Assembly (NCBI RefSeq): GCF_000426285.1
Contig: NZ_AUFB01000014.1
Span: 103,729-167,728 of the forward strand
DNA from: Rhizobium leucaenae USDA 9039
GTDB taxonomy: Bacteria; Pseudomonadota; Alphaproteobacteria; Rhizobiales; Rhizobiaceae
Length of the DNA stretch: 64,000 nucleotides
Reading direction: 5' to 3'
The notes beneath the pieces are model-generated. The model had not been told where the DNA came from. It was given only the letters and a program-made list of their open reading frames with translations, and ran no database searches. Positions 1 through 9,399 of this stretch are shown here, in pieces (position 1 is the first letter of the stretch; each line of letters begins with the position of its first letter). The translations under genes were made by a program, and so were the position numbers.

Positions 1-2
1 TT

Positions 3-1079
3 TCGGGCTGCAATGAGAAGAAAGAGGAAGTTGCGGAAGTGATCCGGCCGGTGAAGGTGGTCGAGATCGCCAAGGCGGATACGACGCGCAAGCTCGACTA
101 CTCCGGCTCGGTCAGAGCGCGGACGGATATGAATCTCGGCTTCCGGGTCAATGGCAAGATCGTCGAGCGCAAAGTGGATATCGGCGAGAAGGTCAAGCCT
201 GGCGACGTGCTCGCCCGCATCGATTCTACCGACTACGTTCTGGCCGTGCGCCGCTCGCAGGCCGATCTCGACGCGGCCGAGAAGCAGGTGCAGACCACGG
301 AGCTTGCCCGCAATCGCGCCCAGCAGCTCTTCGACAAGAACGTCGCGCCGAAATCGCAGCTCGAACAGGCCGAGCTTTCTTATGACCAGGCCGTGTCGAC
401 GCGGGATTCCGCCGTGTCGGCGCTGGCGGAAGCGAAGAACCAGGTTGCTTATACCGATCTGACCTCGGACATGAACGGCATCGTCACGACCATCAATGCC
501 GATGTCGGGCAGGTGGTCGGCTCCGGCACGCCTGTCATCACCGTCGCCGTCGATGGCGAGAAGGAAGTGCAGATCGCCGTTCCGGAAATGGATATTGCGC
601 AATTCAAGGTCGGCAAGGACGTCAAGGCGCGCTTCTGGTCCGACGATGCGCTGGTGATGGATGGCAAGGTACGTGAGGTATCGGGAAGTGCCGACGCGCA
701 GTCGCGCACCTTTGCGGTCCGCGTCAGCCTGCCGAACGATCCGCGCGTGCTGCTCGGCATGACGGCGACGGTCGAAGCCCAGGCCGACAATACCCAGCCC
801 TACGTCGCCATTCCGCTGAGCGCGCTTGCTGAGAAGGATGGTCAGCAGATCGTCTGGCTGGTCGATCGGAGTGCCGGCACCGTGCATGCCCGCAGCGTCA
901 AGGTTGCCGATTTTGCCGATGACGGCGTGCGCGTCGCCGATGGCCTCAAGGCTGGCGATGTCGTCGTTGCCGCCGGTACGCAGTTCATGACCGAGAATAT
1001 GAAGGTGAAGGTGCCGAATGCGCAGCAGGCTTCGGCAGAGACAACTGGCAGCGCCGCGGCTGCCGATATCGTGCGCTAA
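3..1079 (+). CDS. RND efflux periplasmic adaptor subunit (HlyD/MFP family), 5' partial
   Basis: Periplasmic adaptor linking an inner-membrane RND pump to an outer-membrane channel. The open frame runs in from the left edge. The first in-window codons read Ser-Gly-Cys, a lipobox end, so the mature protein is probably a lipoprotein anchored at the Cys encoded by 9-11, and only the signal peptide lies outside. An internal GTG at 39 should not be used as the start. The protein shows the family order: N-terminal beta/lipoyl half (GFRVNGKIVERKVDIGEKV), a coiled-coil hairpin rich in Ala/Gln/Leu, second lipoyl half (DMNGIVTTINADVGQVV), beta-barrel and membrane-proximal domains. The stop is 20 bp before the pump gene, so the two form an operon. 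Substrate is unknown. Confidence 0.9.
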   Translation, partial: SGCNEKKEEVAEVIRPVKVVEIAKADTTRKLDYSGSVRARTDMNLGFRVNGKIVERKVDIGEKVKPGDVLARIDSTDYVLAVRRSQADLDAAEKQVQTTELARNRAQQLFDKNVAPKSQLEQAELSYDQAVSTRDSAVSALAEAKNQVAYTDLTSDMNGIVTTINADVGQVVGSGTPVITVAVDGEKEVQIAVPEMDIAQFKVGKDVKARFWSDDALVMDGKVREVSGSADAQSRTFAVRVSLPNDPRVLLGMTATVEAQADNTQPYVAIPLSALAEKDGQQIVWLVDRSAGTVHARSVKVADFADDGVRVADGLKAGDVVVAAGTQFMTENMKVKVPNAQQASAETTGSAAAADIVR

Positions 1080-1099
1080 ACCGATCGAGGGGCGGGACA

Positions 1100-4000
1100 A
1101 TGACTACGAACAGCACCTCCGACGAGAAGAAGCGTTTCAATCTGTCGCGATGGGCAATCGCCCATCCGAGCATCGCGCGCTTCCTATTTGCGTTGATTAT
1201 CATCGCCGGCGCGTTCGGGCTCACGCATATGGGCCAGAAGGAAGATCCGGATTTCACATTCCGCGTCATGGTCGTGCAGACCATCTGGCCTGGCGCCTCG
1301 CTGCAGGACATGGAAGACCAGGTGGTCAACAAGATCGAGCGCAAGCTGCAGGAAACGCCGCATCTCGATTGGGTCAAATCCTATACCCGCGCCGGCTTTG
1401 CCATCACTACCGTTCAGATCAAGGGCGATACCAACACCGAACAGGTGAAGGATGCCTTCTATCAGGTGCGCAAGAAGGTCGGCGACATCGCCAATACGCT
1501 GCCGGCCGGCCTGCAGGGTCCCTATTTCAACGATGAGTTCGGCGATACTTTCATCACCCTGCATTCGATCAGTGGCGACGGCTATAGCTATCCTGAGTTG
1601 AAGAAATTCGCCATCCAGGCCCGCGACATGCTGCTTTCGACGCCAGGCGTCGAGAAGGCCGTGATCATCGGCGACCAGCCCGAGCAGATCTATATCGATG
1701 TTTCTTCCAAGGTGCTGGCCGAGCGCGGCCTGACGCTGACCGCCCTGCAGAACGCCATCGTCGGCCAGAACAAGGTCGATCCAGCCGGCTCCGTCGACAC
1801 CAGCACGCGCTCCGTGCGGATCTCGGTCGAGGGTGACGTCAACAAGATCGAGGATATCAAGAATCTCCGGCTGACCGCCGGCGGCCAGGTAACGCGTCTC
1901 GGCGACATCGCGACGGTCAGCGCCGGGCTGCAGGATCCTTACACGGCCAAGTTCCTTTACAATGGTCACGAAAGTGTCCAGCTCGGCGTCGTCATGGCCA
2001 ATGGCAACAAGGTGACCGACGTCGGCAAGGCGGTGGAAGAGACCTACAAGCGTTTCGAGGCGTCGCTGCCGGTCGGCGTGCAGGTCGATCAGATCTCCAA
2101 CCAGCCGGAAGTGGTGACCGACGCGATCAGCGAGTTCATGCATGCGCTCGGCGAAGCGCTGGTGATCGTGCTGATCGTTTCCTTCCTGTCGATCGGCTGG
2201 CGCTCCGGCCTGGTGATCGCTATCGCCATTCCGCTGGTATTGGCGGCGACCTTCGCCATCATGTACGAGCTCGGCATCGACCTGCAGCGCATCTCGCTCG
2301 GCGCCCTCATCATTGCGCTCGGCCTCCTGGTCGACGATGCGATGATCGTGGTGGAGCTGATGGAGCGCAAGCTGGAGGAAGGGCTGGTCAAGCTCGATGC
2401 GGCGAGCTTCGCCTATTCCTCGACCGCCTTTCCGATGCTCACCGGCACGCTGATCACGACGGCGGGCTTCATCCCGGTCGGCTTCGCGGCATCGACGGCC
2501 GGCGAATATGTCCGCACGCTTTTCTATGTCGTCGGTATCGCGCTGGTGATTTCCTGGTTCGTGGCGGTCTACTTCACGCCTTGGCTCGGCTACATGATCC
2601 TGAAGCAGCGCCATCATGCCGGTGAGCACCACGACGTTTTCGACACGCGTTTTTACCGCCGCCTGCGGTCATCGGTGAGCTGGGCAGTTCGCCATCGCGT
2701 CATCGTGCTGCTTCTCACCCTTACGACTTTCGTCGGCAGCCTGTGGTCCTTCCAGTTCATTCCGCAGAATTTCTTCCCGCAGTCTTCGCGTCCGGAAATT
2801 CTGGTTGATCTCTGGCTGCCCGAAGGCACCAGCATCAAGGAAGTCGAACGGCAGGCGCAGACGTTGCAAGCCCGCATGGCCGATGATCCCGACAAGCGGT
2901 TTATTGCGACCTATGTCGGCCAGGGCGCCCCGCGCTTCTTCCTGCCGCTCGACCAACAGCTCACCAACCCGAACTATGCCCAGTTGCTGGTCATGGCCAA
3001 GGACGAGCCGGCGCGCGAGCGGCTGATCGTCAAGCTGCGCAGCATGCTTGCCGCCGACTTCCCCTCCGTCCGCGCCAAGGTCGACCGCCTGTTCCTGGGT
3101 CCGCCGACCGGCTGGCCGGTGCAACTGCGCGTCATGGGTCCGGACCGGCAGGAGGTTCGCCATATCGCCGATCAGGTAAAACAACGCTTCATGCAGAACC
3201 CGCTGCTCGGCGCTATCCATGACGACTGGCTGGAGCCGGTGCCCGCCATGAAGCTGGTGATCGATCAGGACCGCGCCCGCGCACTCGGCGTCACTTCGCA
3301 GCGCATCCGACAGATGCTGCAGGCCTCGATGTCCGGCGTCACCCTCGACAATTATCGCGAGGGTGAGGAGACCGTGGGCATCATCGCGCGGGAGCCGGAG
3401 GCCAGCCGTCACCTGCTGACGTCGGTCAACTCCATCTATATTCCGACCGACTCCGGCGGTTTCGTACCGCTGTCGCAGGTCGCAAAGGTCGAACCCGTGA
3501 TGGAGCAGAGCATCGAGTGGCGCCGCGACCGTCTGCCGACCATCACCGTGCGGGCGACCTTGCCCGACAACGTGCAGTCGAATGACGTCACCGCCAAACT
3601 CTACAACGACATGGCCGATCTTCGGAACAGCCTGCCGGCGGGCTATAAGATCGAGATCCAGGGCGGTGCCGAAGACAGCGCCGAAAGCCAGGCCTCGATC
3701 GCTGCCAAGGCGCCGATCATGCTGGTCGTCATCGTTGTGCTGCTGATGGCGCAGCTCCAGCATTTCGGCAAGGCAATGCTGGTGCTTGCCACCGGTCCGC
3801 TCGGCATCATCGGTGCGGCCGGTGCCCTCTTGATCAGTGGCGCACCGTTCGGCTTCGTGGCTATCCTCGGCGTCATCGCGCTGCTCGGCATCATCATCCG
3901 CAACTCGATTATCCTCGTCGACCAGATCGACCAGGATATCGCGGCGGGCATGGACCGGAAGGAGGCGATCATCGGCTCGGCCGTCCGCCGTTTCCGGCCG

Positions 4001-4249
4001 ATCATGCTGACGGCGTTGACGGCGGTGCTGGCGCTGATCCCGATCTCGCGCGGCGTTTTCTGGGGCCCGCTTGCCTACGCCATGATGGGCGGCATCCTGG
4101 TTGCCACAGTGCTGACGATCTTCGTGCTGCCGGCCGGCTACGCACTCTTCTTCGGCCGCGAGCCGAAGAAGAAGGGAGAGCCGCCAGTCGAGGAACAGCA
4201 GAACAACGACGAAATGCATCATTTGCCACCGGCTATGGCAGCGGAATAA
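1100..4249 (+). CDS. RND efflux pump permease (AcrB/HAE1-like)
   Basis: Inner-membrane proton-driven efflux pump of 1049 residues, the usual RND length. It has the two-fold repeat: one TM helix, a large periplasmic loop (starting FRVMVVQTIWPGAS), TM2-6, a second periplasmic loop and TM8-12. The proton-relay motif ALGLLVDDAMIVVE lies near residue 410, with the paired Asp expected in TM4. The second half has the related GVIALLGIIIRNSIILVDQI near residue 935, with Asn in place of the Asp pair as is normal. It sits directly downstream of its adaptor and is followed by a terminator. No outer-membrane partner gene is in view. Whether it exports drugs, metals or metabolites cannot be told from sequence alone. 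Confidence 0.93.
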   Translation: MTTNSTSDEKKRFNLSRWAIAHPSIARFLFALIIIAGAFGLTHMGQKEDPDFTFRVMVVQTIWPGASLQDMEDQVVNKIERKLQETPHLDWVKSYTRAGFAITTVQIKGDTNTEQVKDAFYQVRKKVGDIANTLPAGLQGPYFNDEFGDTFITLHSISGDGYSYPELKKFAIQARDMLLSTPGVEKAVIIGDQPEQIYIDVSSKVLAERGLTLTALQNAIVGQNKVDPAGSVDTSTRSVRISVEGDVNKIEDIKNLRLTAGGQVTRLGDIATVSAGLQDPYTAKFLYNGHESVQLGVVMANGNKVTDVGKAVEETYKRFEASLPVGVQVDQISNQPEVVTDAISEFMHALGEALVIVLIVSFLSIGWRSGLVIAIAIPLVLAATFAIMYELGIDLQRISLGALIIALGLLVDDAMIVVELMERKLEEGLVKLDAASFAYSSTAFPMLTGTLITTAGFIPVGFAASTAGEYVRTLFYVVGIALVISWFVAVYFTPWLGYMILKQRHHAGEHHDVFDTRFYRRLRSSVSWAVRHRVIVLLLTLTTFVGSLWSFQFIPQNFFPQSSRPEILVDLWLPEGTSIKEVERQAQTLQARMADDPDKRFIATYVGQGAPRFFLPLDQQLTNPNYAQLLVMAKDEPARERLIVKLRSMLAADFPSVRAKVDRLFLGPPTGWPVQLRVMGPDRQEVRHIADQVKQRFMQNPLLGAIHDDWLEPVPAMKLVIDQDRARALGVTSQRIRQMLQASMSGVTLDNYREGEETVGIIAREPEASRHLLTSVNSIYIPTDSGGFVPLSQVAKVEPVMEQSIEWRRDRLPTITVRATLPDNVQSNDVTAKLYNDMADLRNSLPAGYKIEIQGGAEDSAESQASIAAKAPIMLVVIVVLLMAQLQHFGKAMLVLATGPLGIIGAAGALLISGAPFGFVAILGVIALLGIIIRNSIILVDQIDQDIAAGMDRKEAIIGSAVRRFRPIMLTALTAVLALIPISRGVFWGPLAYAMMGGILVATVLTIFVLPAGYALFFGREPKKKGEPPVEEQQNNDEMHHLPPAMAAE

Positions 4250-4271
4250 AAAGCGCGGGCAAAGCGTGAAA

Positions 4272-4306
4272 GGGGTCTCGGCCTGTGCCGAGGCCCTTTT
4301 TGTTTT
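4272..4306 (+). terminator. Intrinsic terminator after the RND operon
   Basis: A GC-rich hairpin (TCTCGGC, short loop, GCCGAGG) is followed by CCCTTTTTGTTTT. It lies in the gap between the convergent pump and metallophosphoesterase genes, so it ends the efflux operon transcript. Confidence 0.85.
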
Positions 4307-5121
4307 CAGCGGTGTCGTTCGTAGGTCTGCGTCAGGATCGTGTACTCGCCCCCCGCGATCTTGAGAACTGTCAGGCTTCCACCCATGGCGGCGGCGGTGT
4401 CGATACCGATGCGACGATTGCCAAAGACGGGCTGCGAAACCGGCGTATGGCCATGGACCACCAGCATCGGCAGTTGCGGGCCTTCGGAGAGGAAGGGGTC
4501 GCGGATCCAGATCAGGTCCTCGTCGGTCTGCTGGTCGAGCGGTATGGCAGGCCGGATGCCGGCATGGACGAAGAGGAGGGGGCCGAAGGTGATGGCAATC
4601 GGCAGGGAGCGCAGCAGTTCAATATGCGCCGGCGGGATGGCCTTCAGCACGGTTTCGCAGAGTTCTTCGATGCTCCTGCCTTCTTCGAGCAGCAGATATT
4701 CCGCGTCGACGCCATAGGAGGCGAGCGTCTGCAGGGCGCCGAACTCGAGCCAATGGCTGTTGGCGCGCGGATCCTCCAGGAATTTCAGGAAGACATCATC
4801 GTGATTGCCGCAAAGGATGTAGCGGTCAAAGCCCGCAGGCGGCGGCTCGCATAGATGTTGCAGCACCTCGTTCGATCGCGGACCACGATCGACATAGTCG
4901 CCGAGGAACATCAGGAGTTTGCGGCCGGGACTCGTGCCGGCATCCGCGACGACGCACCTTTCCGCTTCCATCAAAGCGTCGTAGCAGCCATGGATGTCGC
5001 TCAGCGCATAGATGGCCGTGTAGCCTTCCGCTGTCAGATCGATGCGGGCTCGCGGCTCCGTGGGTTTCGCCGCTCTCCTGCCGAAAAGTTGATCGATGAG
5101 TCCGGTCATGGACATCCGCAT
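4306..5121 (-). CDS. Metallophosphoesterase, Ser/Thr protein phosphatase-like
   Basis: Calcineurin-fold phosphoesterase of 271 residues. The metal-binding blocks appear in order: SDIHG (near residue 42), GDYVDRG (near 73), GNHDD (near 107), VHAG (near 175) and VHGHTP (near 222). This matches the bacterial PP2A/lambda phosphatase-like group that acts on phosphoproteins or small phosphoesters. The start is uncertain among three nearby Met codons (residues 1, 3 and 5). It is convergent with the RND operon and separated from the pdxA2 operon by a decayed stretch. The physiological substrate is not evident. Confidence 0.88.
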   Translation of the reverse strand: MRMSMTGLIDQLFGRRAAKPTEPRARIDLTAEGYTAIYALSDIHGCYDALMEAERCVVADAGTSPGRKLLMFLGDYVDRGPRSNEVLQHLCEPPPAGFDRYILCGNHDDVFLKFLEDPRANSHWLEFGALQTLASYGVDAEYLLLEEGRSIEELCETVLKAIPPAHIELLRSLPIAITFGPLLFVHAGIRPAIPLDQQTDEDLIWIRDPFLSEGPQLPMLVVHGHTPVSQPVFGNRRIGIDTAAAMGGSLTVLKIAGGEYTILTQTYERHR

Positions 5122-5326
5122 ACCGCCTGTACAACGGCATAATCTTTTGAAAATATTTCAAGAAACCCGCTTTTGGCGAGCCTATATCGGACGGTATTCC
5201 AAGCATCGACTTGTCGCAAGTCTTAGGGGCACCGGCATTGGTCTGAACCGATGAAATTACAGGGAATTTCAGCATCGTCTTCGGGAGATTGCTTGCTTGG
5301 CGCAGCCTCCCGAATGGTTAAGATGT

Positions 5327-5404
5327 TCAGCCGCGATAGACGGCTTCGAGGCCGGCGATATCGAATTTGATCAACGCCGGCGCGTTACGGAAATTTTCTC
5401 GAAC
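5327..5404 (-). pseudogene. Possible C-terminal relic of an unidentified gene
   Basis: A minus-strand frame reads VRENFRNAPALIKFDIAGL and ends EAVYRG-stop. It starts just after an upstream stop and has no start codon or ribosome site. The composition looks like a protein C-terminus rather than random sequence, but I do not recognise the family and it could be chance. Confidence 0.25.
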
Positions 5405-5416
5405 TCATGCCGGCTG

Positions 5417-5480
5417 CTATACCAGGCGGCCGCCACCATCGATGTGCAATACCTCTCCCGTGACTCTTTGGCGAGACACC
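5417..5480 (-). pseudogene. C-terminal relic of a short-chain dehydrogenase (SDR)
   Basis: The minus strand reads VTGEVLHIDGGGRLV-stop. V/I-TGE-V/I-LHIDGG is the characteristic C-terminal strand of classical SDR oxidoreductases. Only about 20 codons remain, directly after the pdxA2 stop codon and in the same direction. Everything upstream (Rossmann fold, YxxxK) is missing. An SDR third gene in the pdxA2/kinase operon was probably lost by deletion. Confidence 0.65.
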
Positions 5481-5498
5481 GGTGGTGCCTTGAGAGTT

Positions 5499-6515
5499 CT
5501 AGCGCCCGGCCGCGAGTCTTTCGGCGAACTCGATCGCCTCGATCAGGCTGCGCTCATTGGCGATGCCCTTGCCGGCGATGTCGAAGGCGGTGCCATGGTC
5601 GACGGAGGTGCGGACGATTGGGAGGCCGAGGGTGATGTTGACGCCGGAGAGGTCCATCCACTTGCCCGTTGCCGGATCGATTTCGAAGCCGAGCAGCTTG
5701 ACGGGGATATGCCCTTGATCGTGATACATGGCGACGACGGCGTCATATTGGCCGGCGCGCAGCTTGACGAAGACGGTGTCGCCGGGGACAGGGCCGATGA
5801 TATCGAGACCGTCTTCGACCGCCTTGGCGATCGTTGGTGCGGAAATGTCGATATCCTGCCGGCCGAAGAGGCCGCCTTCACCGGCATGCGGATTGAGCGC
5901 TGCGACCGCAATCTTCGGTCTGGCGATGCCGAGGCGCTGGAGCGCCTTGTCGGTCAAGTCGATGACGAGGCGCAGCCGCTCCGGCGTCAGGCGCTTCGGC
6001 ACATCCTCCAGCGCGACATGGGTGGTGACGTGGCTGACGCGCATGTTGCCATGAGCGAGCATCATGACCGAGCCGCGGGCGCCTGTGAGTTCGGCGAGCA
6101 GTTCGGTATGGCCGGCATAGTGGAAGCCGGCCTTGTTCAGCGCTTCCTTGTTGAGCGGCGCAGTGACGATGCCGCCGACCTTTCCGGTCATGGCGAGCTG
6201 AACGCCCTTCTCGATCGCCTTGAAAGCCATGCGGCCGCCATCGGCGGAAAGCCGGCCAGGCTGGATCGGCTCTCCCTCCGCATCGGCCTGAATGAAGCAG
6301 AGGTTCGGCCAGTCGCCGTCCATCCGCGCCTCAGGGATTTCGATGTCGAGGCCGAGCTGCCGTTCGGCGAGCCGCAGGGCCGGGCCGCTGCCGATGATTG
6401 TAAGTTTAAGCTTACCTTCGGCAAGCCTGTCCTTCAAGCGGGCGGCGGCCTTGACGATGATTTCCGGGCCGATGCCGGCGGGATCGCCCATGGTGATCGC
6501 CAGGTGCCGCGTCAT
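5499..6515 (-). CDS. pdxA2: PdxA2-type 4-phospho-four-carbon-acid dehydrogenase
   Basis: NAD-dependent oxidative decarboxylase of the PdxA family, 338 residues. The N-terminus has MGDPAGIGPE. The metal-binding histidines are visible in GHTE (His136), ALNPH (His210) and MYHDQGH (His265). Its start overlaps the stop of the DUF1537 kinase by 4 bp. In this pairing PdxA2 is known to oxidise the 4-phosphate made by the kinase (4-phospho-D-threonate or -erythronate) to dihydroxyacetone phosphate and CO2, rather than to make vitamin B6. The neighbour therefore favours a catabolic PdxA2. A true biosynthetic PdxA usually neighbours ksgA or surA, which are absent here. Which epimer is used is not readable. 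Confidence 0.87.
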   Translation of the reverse strand: MTRHLAITMGDPAGIGPEIIVKAAARLKDRLAEGKLKLTIIGSGPALRLAERQLGLDIEIPEARMDGDWPNLCFIQADAEGEPIQPGRLSADGGRMAFKAIEKGVQLAMTGKVGGIVTAPLNKEALNKAGFHYAGHTELLAELTGARGSVMMLAHGNMRVSHVTTHVALEDVPKRLTPERLRLVIDLTDKALQRLGIARPKIAVAALNPHAGEGGLFGRQDIDISAPTIAKAVEDGLDIIGPVPGDTVFVKLRAGQYDAVVAMYHDQGHIPVKLLGFEIDPATGKWMDLSGVNITLGLPIVRTSVDHGTAFDIAGKGIANERSLIEAIEFAERLAAGR

Positions 6516-7708
6516 GGTTCTTCTCCTCCGGCAATCAGTGCGTTTTCACTTAGGAGATCGCGCCACAGGGTAGGGCCTCCAAATGCGCCGGACTTGGAGA
6601 TCACCGTCGTGCCTTGCCAGGGGCCGCCGACCATGGTGGAGCGGGGCAGGCCGGGTGCAGCCTGGCCGGTGAGGCTGAGGGCTGCGACATCGAGTGCCGC
6701 GCAAAGATTTCGCAACGTTTCGCCGCCGGCGACAATCAATGTGGCCGGCGCCGGCAGAGCCTTGGCGATGCGGCCGAAGCTCGCCGCAATGCGCTTTGCC
6801 GCATCGTCGCGTTCGAGCCCTGCCGGCAGATCGAGGCTGACCATGGCAACGCCGCTTTGCTGGATTTGTCTGTCGACGGCTTCGGCGTCCGCGCCTTCCG
6901 AAAGCTTCAGCCAATTGGGGCCGCAGGCCTGGAGCTGCGCCAGCGTGATCGGCTGATCCGAGCCGAACAGGCCAAGCACCGGCCTTTGCAGCCTGCGCGA
7001 GACGGGAACCACGGGCCGCAACGGCCGCCCTTCGCCCGCATCTTTTGCGGGATGAGAGCCATGATGCGTCGCCAAATCGATATTGCGCGCCAGGGCTCGC
7101 GCCAGTCCGCCGGTGCCGCTCCAAAGGACCGGTCCCTGTAGCTCAGAGGAGACCCATGCGATGACGGCGTCGAGATCCTCATCCGAATGGGCATCGAAAA
7201 CATGGATGCCATCCGGAATGGGTGTTCCGGCATCGACATGGTGGTGACTGAGGACCGTGTTGAAGGCCGGCAGGCCCTCCGCTCTCAGTTGAGCGACGAG
7301 ATCGCCGCTGATATCGCGCCACGCGTCCTTACCGGCAAACAGCACCTGCCGGCCGCCCCGCGTGTGCCGGCCGTGATGCGGAAAGGCCGGCGCCAGGATG
7401 CAATGCCGCCAGTGGCCGAGCCGAAAGCAAGCCGCAAGCTCCGCCGCCCAAGGCCCGCGAAACAGGCTATCCACCTTCTTGAAGGCAAGATCGGCCCCCT
7501 CCAACACCGGCGCGATGCTGCCGACGATGTCAGCCGCTTCGGCTGCCGATTTTTCGCGGGTGCCGCTATCGATGGCAAGGCAATCCGGCAGGCTTGCCGG
7601 AAGCGCATCTTCCCGCTGCACCTCGATCGGCCCATAGACGCCGACGAATTCAACCGCCGTGTCGAGCGCGCCGGTCAGATCATCAGCGATGAGGCGGAGG
7701 GTGGGCAT
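6512..7708 (-). CDS. Four-carbon acid sugar kinase (DUF1537 family)
   Basis: ATP-dependent kinase for D-threonate/D-erythronate-type acids, 398 residues. The N-terminal domain begins LRLIADDLTGALDTAVEF, the family's substrate-binding DDxTGA signature. The C-terminal nucleotide-binding part has TLIVAGGETLRNLC and ends with a Gly-rich GAFGGPTLWRDLL segment, also typical. It is the first gene of the operon and overlaps pdxA2 by 4 bp, which implies coupled translation and a two-step pathway. No regulator or transporter is adjacent in this window, so the inducing sugar acid is unknown. Confidence 0.87.
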   Translation of the reverse strand: MPTLRLIADDLTGALDTAVEFVGVYGPIEVQREDALPASLPDCLAIDSGTREKSAAEAADIVGSIAPVLEGADLAFKKVDSLFRGPWAAELAACFRLGHWRHCILAPAFPHHGRHTRGGRQVLFAGKDAWRDISGDLVAQLRAEGLPAFNTVLSHHHVDAGTPIPDGIHVFDAHSDEDLDAVIAWVSSELQGPVLWSGTGGLARALARNIDLATHHGSHPAKDAGEGRPLRPVVPVSRRLQRPVLGLFGSDQPITLAQLQACGPNWLKLSEGADAEAVDRQIQQSGVAMVSLDLPAGLERDDAAKRIAASFGRIAKALPAPATLIVAGGETLRNLCAALDVAALSLTGQAAPGLPRSTMVGGPWQGTTVISKSGAFGGPTLWRDLLSENALIAGGEEP

Positions 7709-7953
7709 GAACTTAAGAAGCCTTCAGAGGGCCTTGCGGGTATCGGATATGGACATGGAAGCCAGGCCTTACGGCTGTTCGGACAGCACGCAGTCTTCAG
7801 CCTTCCACCAGGGCTTGTCAACGGGTTGCTTTGTCACCGTATCATTGATCCGGGCCGCGACATCGGCCGCGTTTACTTGGTTGCGCATGTGCGGCTATGC
7901 TTGTGCATCGACGATGGGGCCTGAGTTGTTCCCATCGCCTCAAGGAGAACAGA

Positions 7954-8301
7954 GTGAGCTACGATTTCCATGTGGGCCAGAAGGTCGTCTGCATCAATGA
8001 CACGTTCAAGCATGTCAGCATCGACCAATTGATCCGCAAGGGAACGATCTACACGATCCGCTGGGTCGGCGAATACACGCATTATGTCGACGGCACCTTC
8101 ATCGGCGTGAAGCTTGAAGAGATCCACCGCGGCAACGACGACGGCCCCGAAGGCTACGGCGCCGCCGACATGCCCTACCGCGCCACCCGCTTCCGCCCGC
8201 TGGTGGAGGACAAGATTGCGTCGCTCAGAAAGCTGCTGGCGCCGACGCCGGATGCTCCGGTGGAGAAGGGGAAGAAGGTTAGGAAGACGGAGAAGGTTTG
8301 A
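7954..8301 (+). CDS. Conserved rhizobial hypothetical protein
   Basis: I do not recognise the function. The best start is GTG at 7954, 6 bp after an AAGGAG ribosome site at 7942-7947; a longer frame from 7897 lacks one. The 115-residue product begins MSYDFHVGQKVVCIND, with a short SH3-like barrel feel (VGQKVVCI, GTIYTIRWV, GVKLEEI). It ends in a Lys-rich tail. Codon use matches the chromosome. It is monocistronic and divergent from the kinase operon. Confidence 0.7.
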   Translation: MSYDFHVGQKVVCINDTFKHVSIDQLIRKGTIYTIRWVGEYTHYVDGTFIGVKLEEIHRGNDDGPEGYGAADMPYRATRFRPLVEDKIASLRKLLAPTPDAPVEKGKKVRKTEKV

Positions 8302-8559
8302 GGGGGTAGGCGACGGCAGACAGCGCTATAGTCCCGATACCTGGCGACTCGCGTCTGAGTGTCGCTACCGCTTCGTTGTGACGAATAATCCGACAAAGCA
8401 GTGTCGAAGGCAGAATAGGCCTTCACGTCAGCAGTTCTAAGTAGCATCAAATTGACGTAGACCGCCCTTAGCACAAATTGCCGTTGAGGGAAAAAGGCAT
8501 ATTCACTTTCAATTAAACCGAGCATAAGTTTTGCGAGAGTTCTATTTGACGCGTGACCT

Positions 8560-9399
8560 ATGGCCTATTACGAATATCGACCATCATCTACCTTGTTTCA
8601 TTATTGTTCGGCAGCTGGGTTTGAAGGCATTACTGCCAACGGATCAATCTGGTTATCCGACCTTCAGTTCGCAAACGATCCGAGAGAGCTACAACTCGTC
8701 CAGATTGTGGATCGAGTGATGATGGAGCTTATCCGAGAGGAAAAGTCGAGCGAGGTTCGCACAGCGTATGCGCGCATGAAAGTGCAGCTCAAGACTCTAA
8801 GAGAGCGGTTATGGATGTATTCATTCAGTTTATCATTAAAAGACGATCGACTGCCCATGTGGCAGGAATACACCGACCGGGGCAGAGGCTTTTGTATAGG
8901 GTTCAGGCCCACCGCATTTGATGACATGTCATTGCGAGTGCAACGTGTAAGATATGTAAAGCCGGAGCGGCTAAGCACTCTGCATGCCGCTATAGCCGAG
9001 ATCGCAGCGCCGCTTGTTGGTCGCAAGGATGATTTCATAGAATTGATAGGACCAGTGACCGCTTTGTTAAGCTTGGTAACGGCAACGAAGGACGATACTT
9101 GGGGACATGAGGATGAAGTCCGACTAATCTTCTCAAGCATGTCTCGCCCATCGTTGGATGGCAAAGTGAATATCCCCGTAGCTATGCTACGCGACGGCAC
9201 CGAGATTTCCGCAAAAGATCCTTTGTTTCGTATTCGAAATGATATTCAAGTGCCATACTTTAATATGAAGTTTGGACGGTACCGATCTGAGCAATGGCAT
9301 CCCAGCGGTGCGATTGCGAGTGTGCTTATCGGACCAACAACCCTCGATCAGTTGACGATGTTTCTGACGAATTGTGCTCAAAGGGATATCGGGATGTGA
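8560..9399 (+). CDS. DUF2971 domain protein
   Basis: The 279-residue product has the DUF2971 layout: an N-terminal LFHYCS/GSIWLSDLQFANDPREL block, then MYSFSLSLKDDRLPMWQEYTDRGRGFCIGF, then a C-terminal KDDTWGHEDEVRLIF block. Molecular role is unproven; family members are common in mobile islands and phage-defence neighbourhoods. Base composition is clearly more AT-rich than the flanking genes, and codon choice differs (many TTA, AGA, ATA). It stands alone between the 7954 gene and tRNA-Thr, which suggests lateral acquisition. Confidence 0.8.
   Translation: MAYYEYRPSSTLFHYCSAAGFEGITANGSIWLSDLQFANDPRELQLVQIVDRVMMELIREEKSSEVRTAYARMKVQLKTLRERLWMYSFSLSLKDDRLPMWQEYTDRGRGFCIGFRPTAFDDMSLRVQRVRYVKPERLSTLHAAIAEIAAPLVGRKDDFIELIGPVTALLSLVTATKDDTWGHEDEVRLIFSSMSRPSLDGKVNIPVAMLRDGTEISAKDPLFRIRNDIQVPYFNMKFGRYRSEQWHPSGAIASVLIGPTTLDQLTMFLTNCAQRDIGM

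Larger units (their letters stand above)
5122..5498. other. Gene-free gap with decayed coding remnants
   Basis: This 377 bp holds no intact gene. Its left part is AT-richer and probably carries the promoter of the phosphoesterase gene (minus strand). Its right part contains two minus-strand C-terminal-looking tails, annotated separately, suggesting that a gene once downstream of pdxA2 was deleted. Confidence 0.6.

Noticed and set aside
2669..4222. 517-codon minus-strand frame opposite the RND pump
   Set aside because: Asp/Arg/His-rich antisense translation of a conserved membrane protein, no motifs.
5499..6515. Biosynthetic PdxA (vitamin B6) call
   Set aside because: The 4 bp overlap with a DUF1537 kinase favours the PdxA2 catabolic role; biosynthetic neighbours are absent.
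5367..6956. 529-codon plus-strand frame across pdxA2 and the kinase
   Set aside because: Both opposite-strand genes have complete family motifs; this frame has none.
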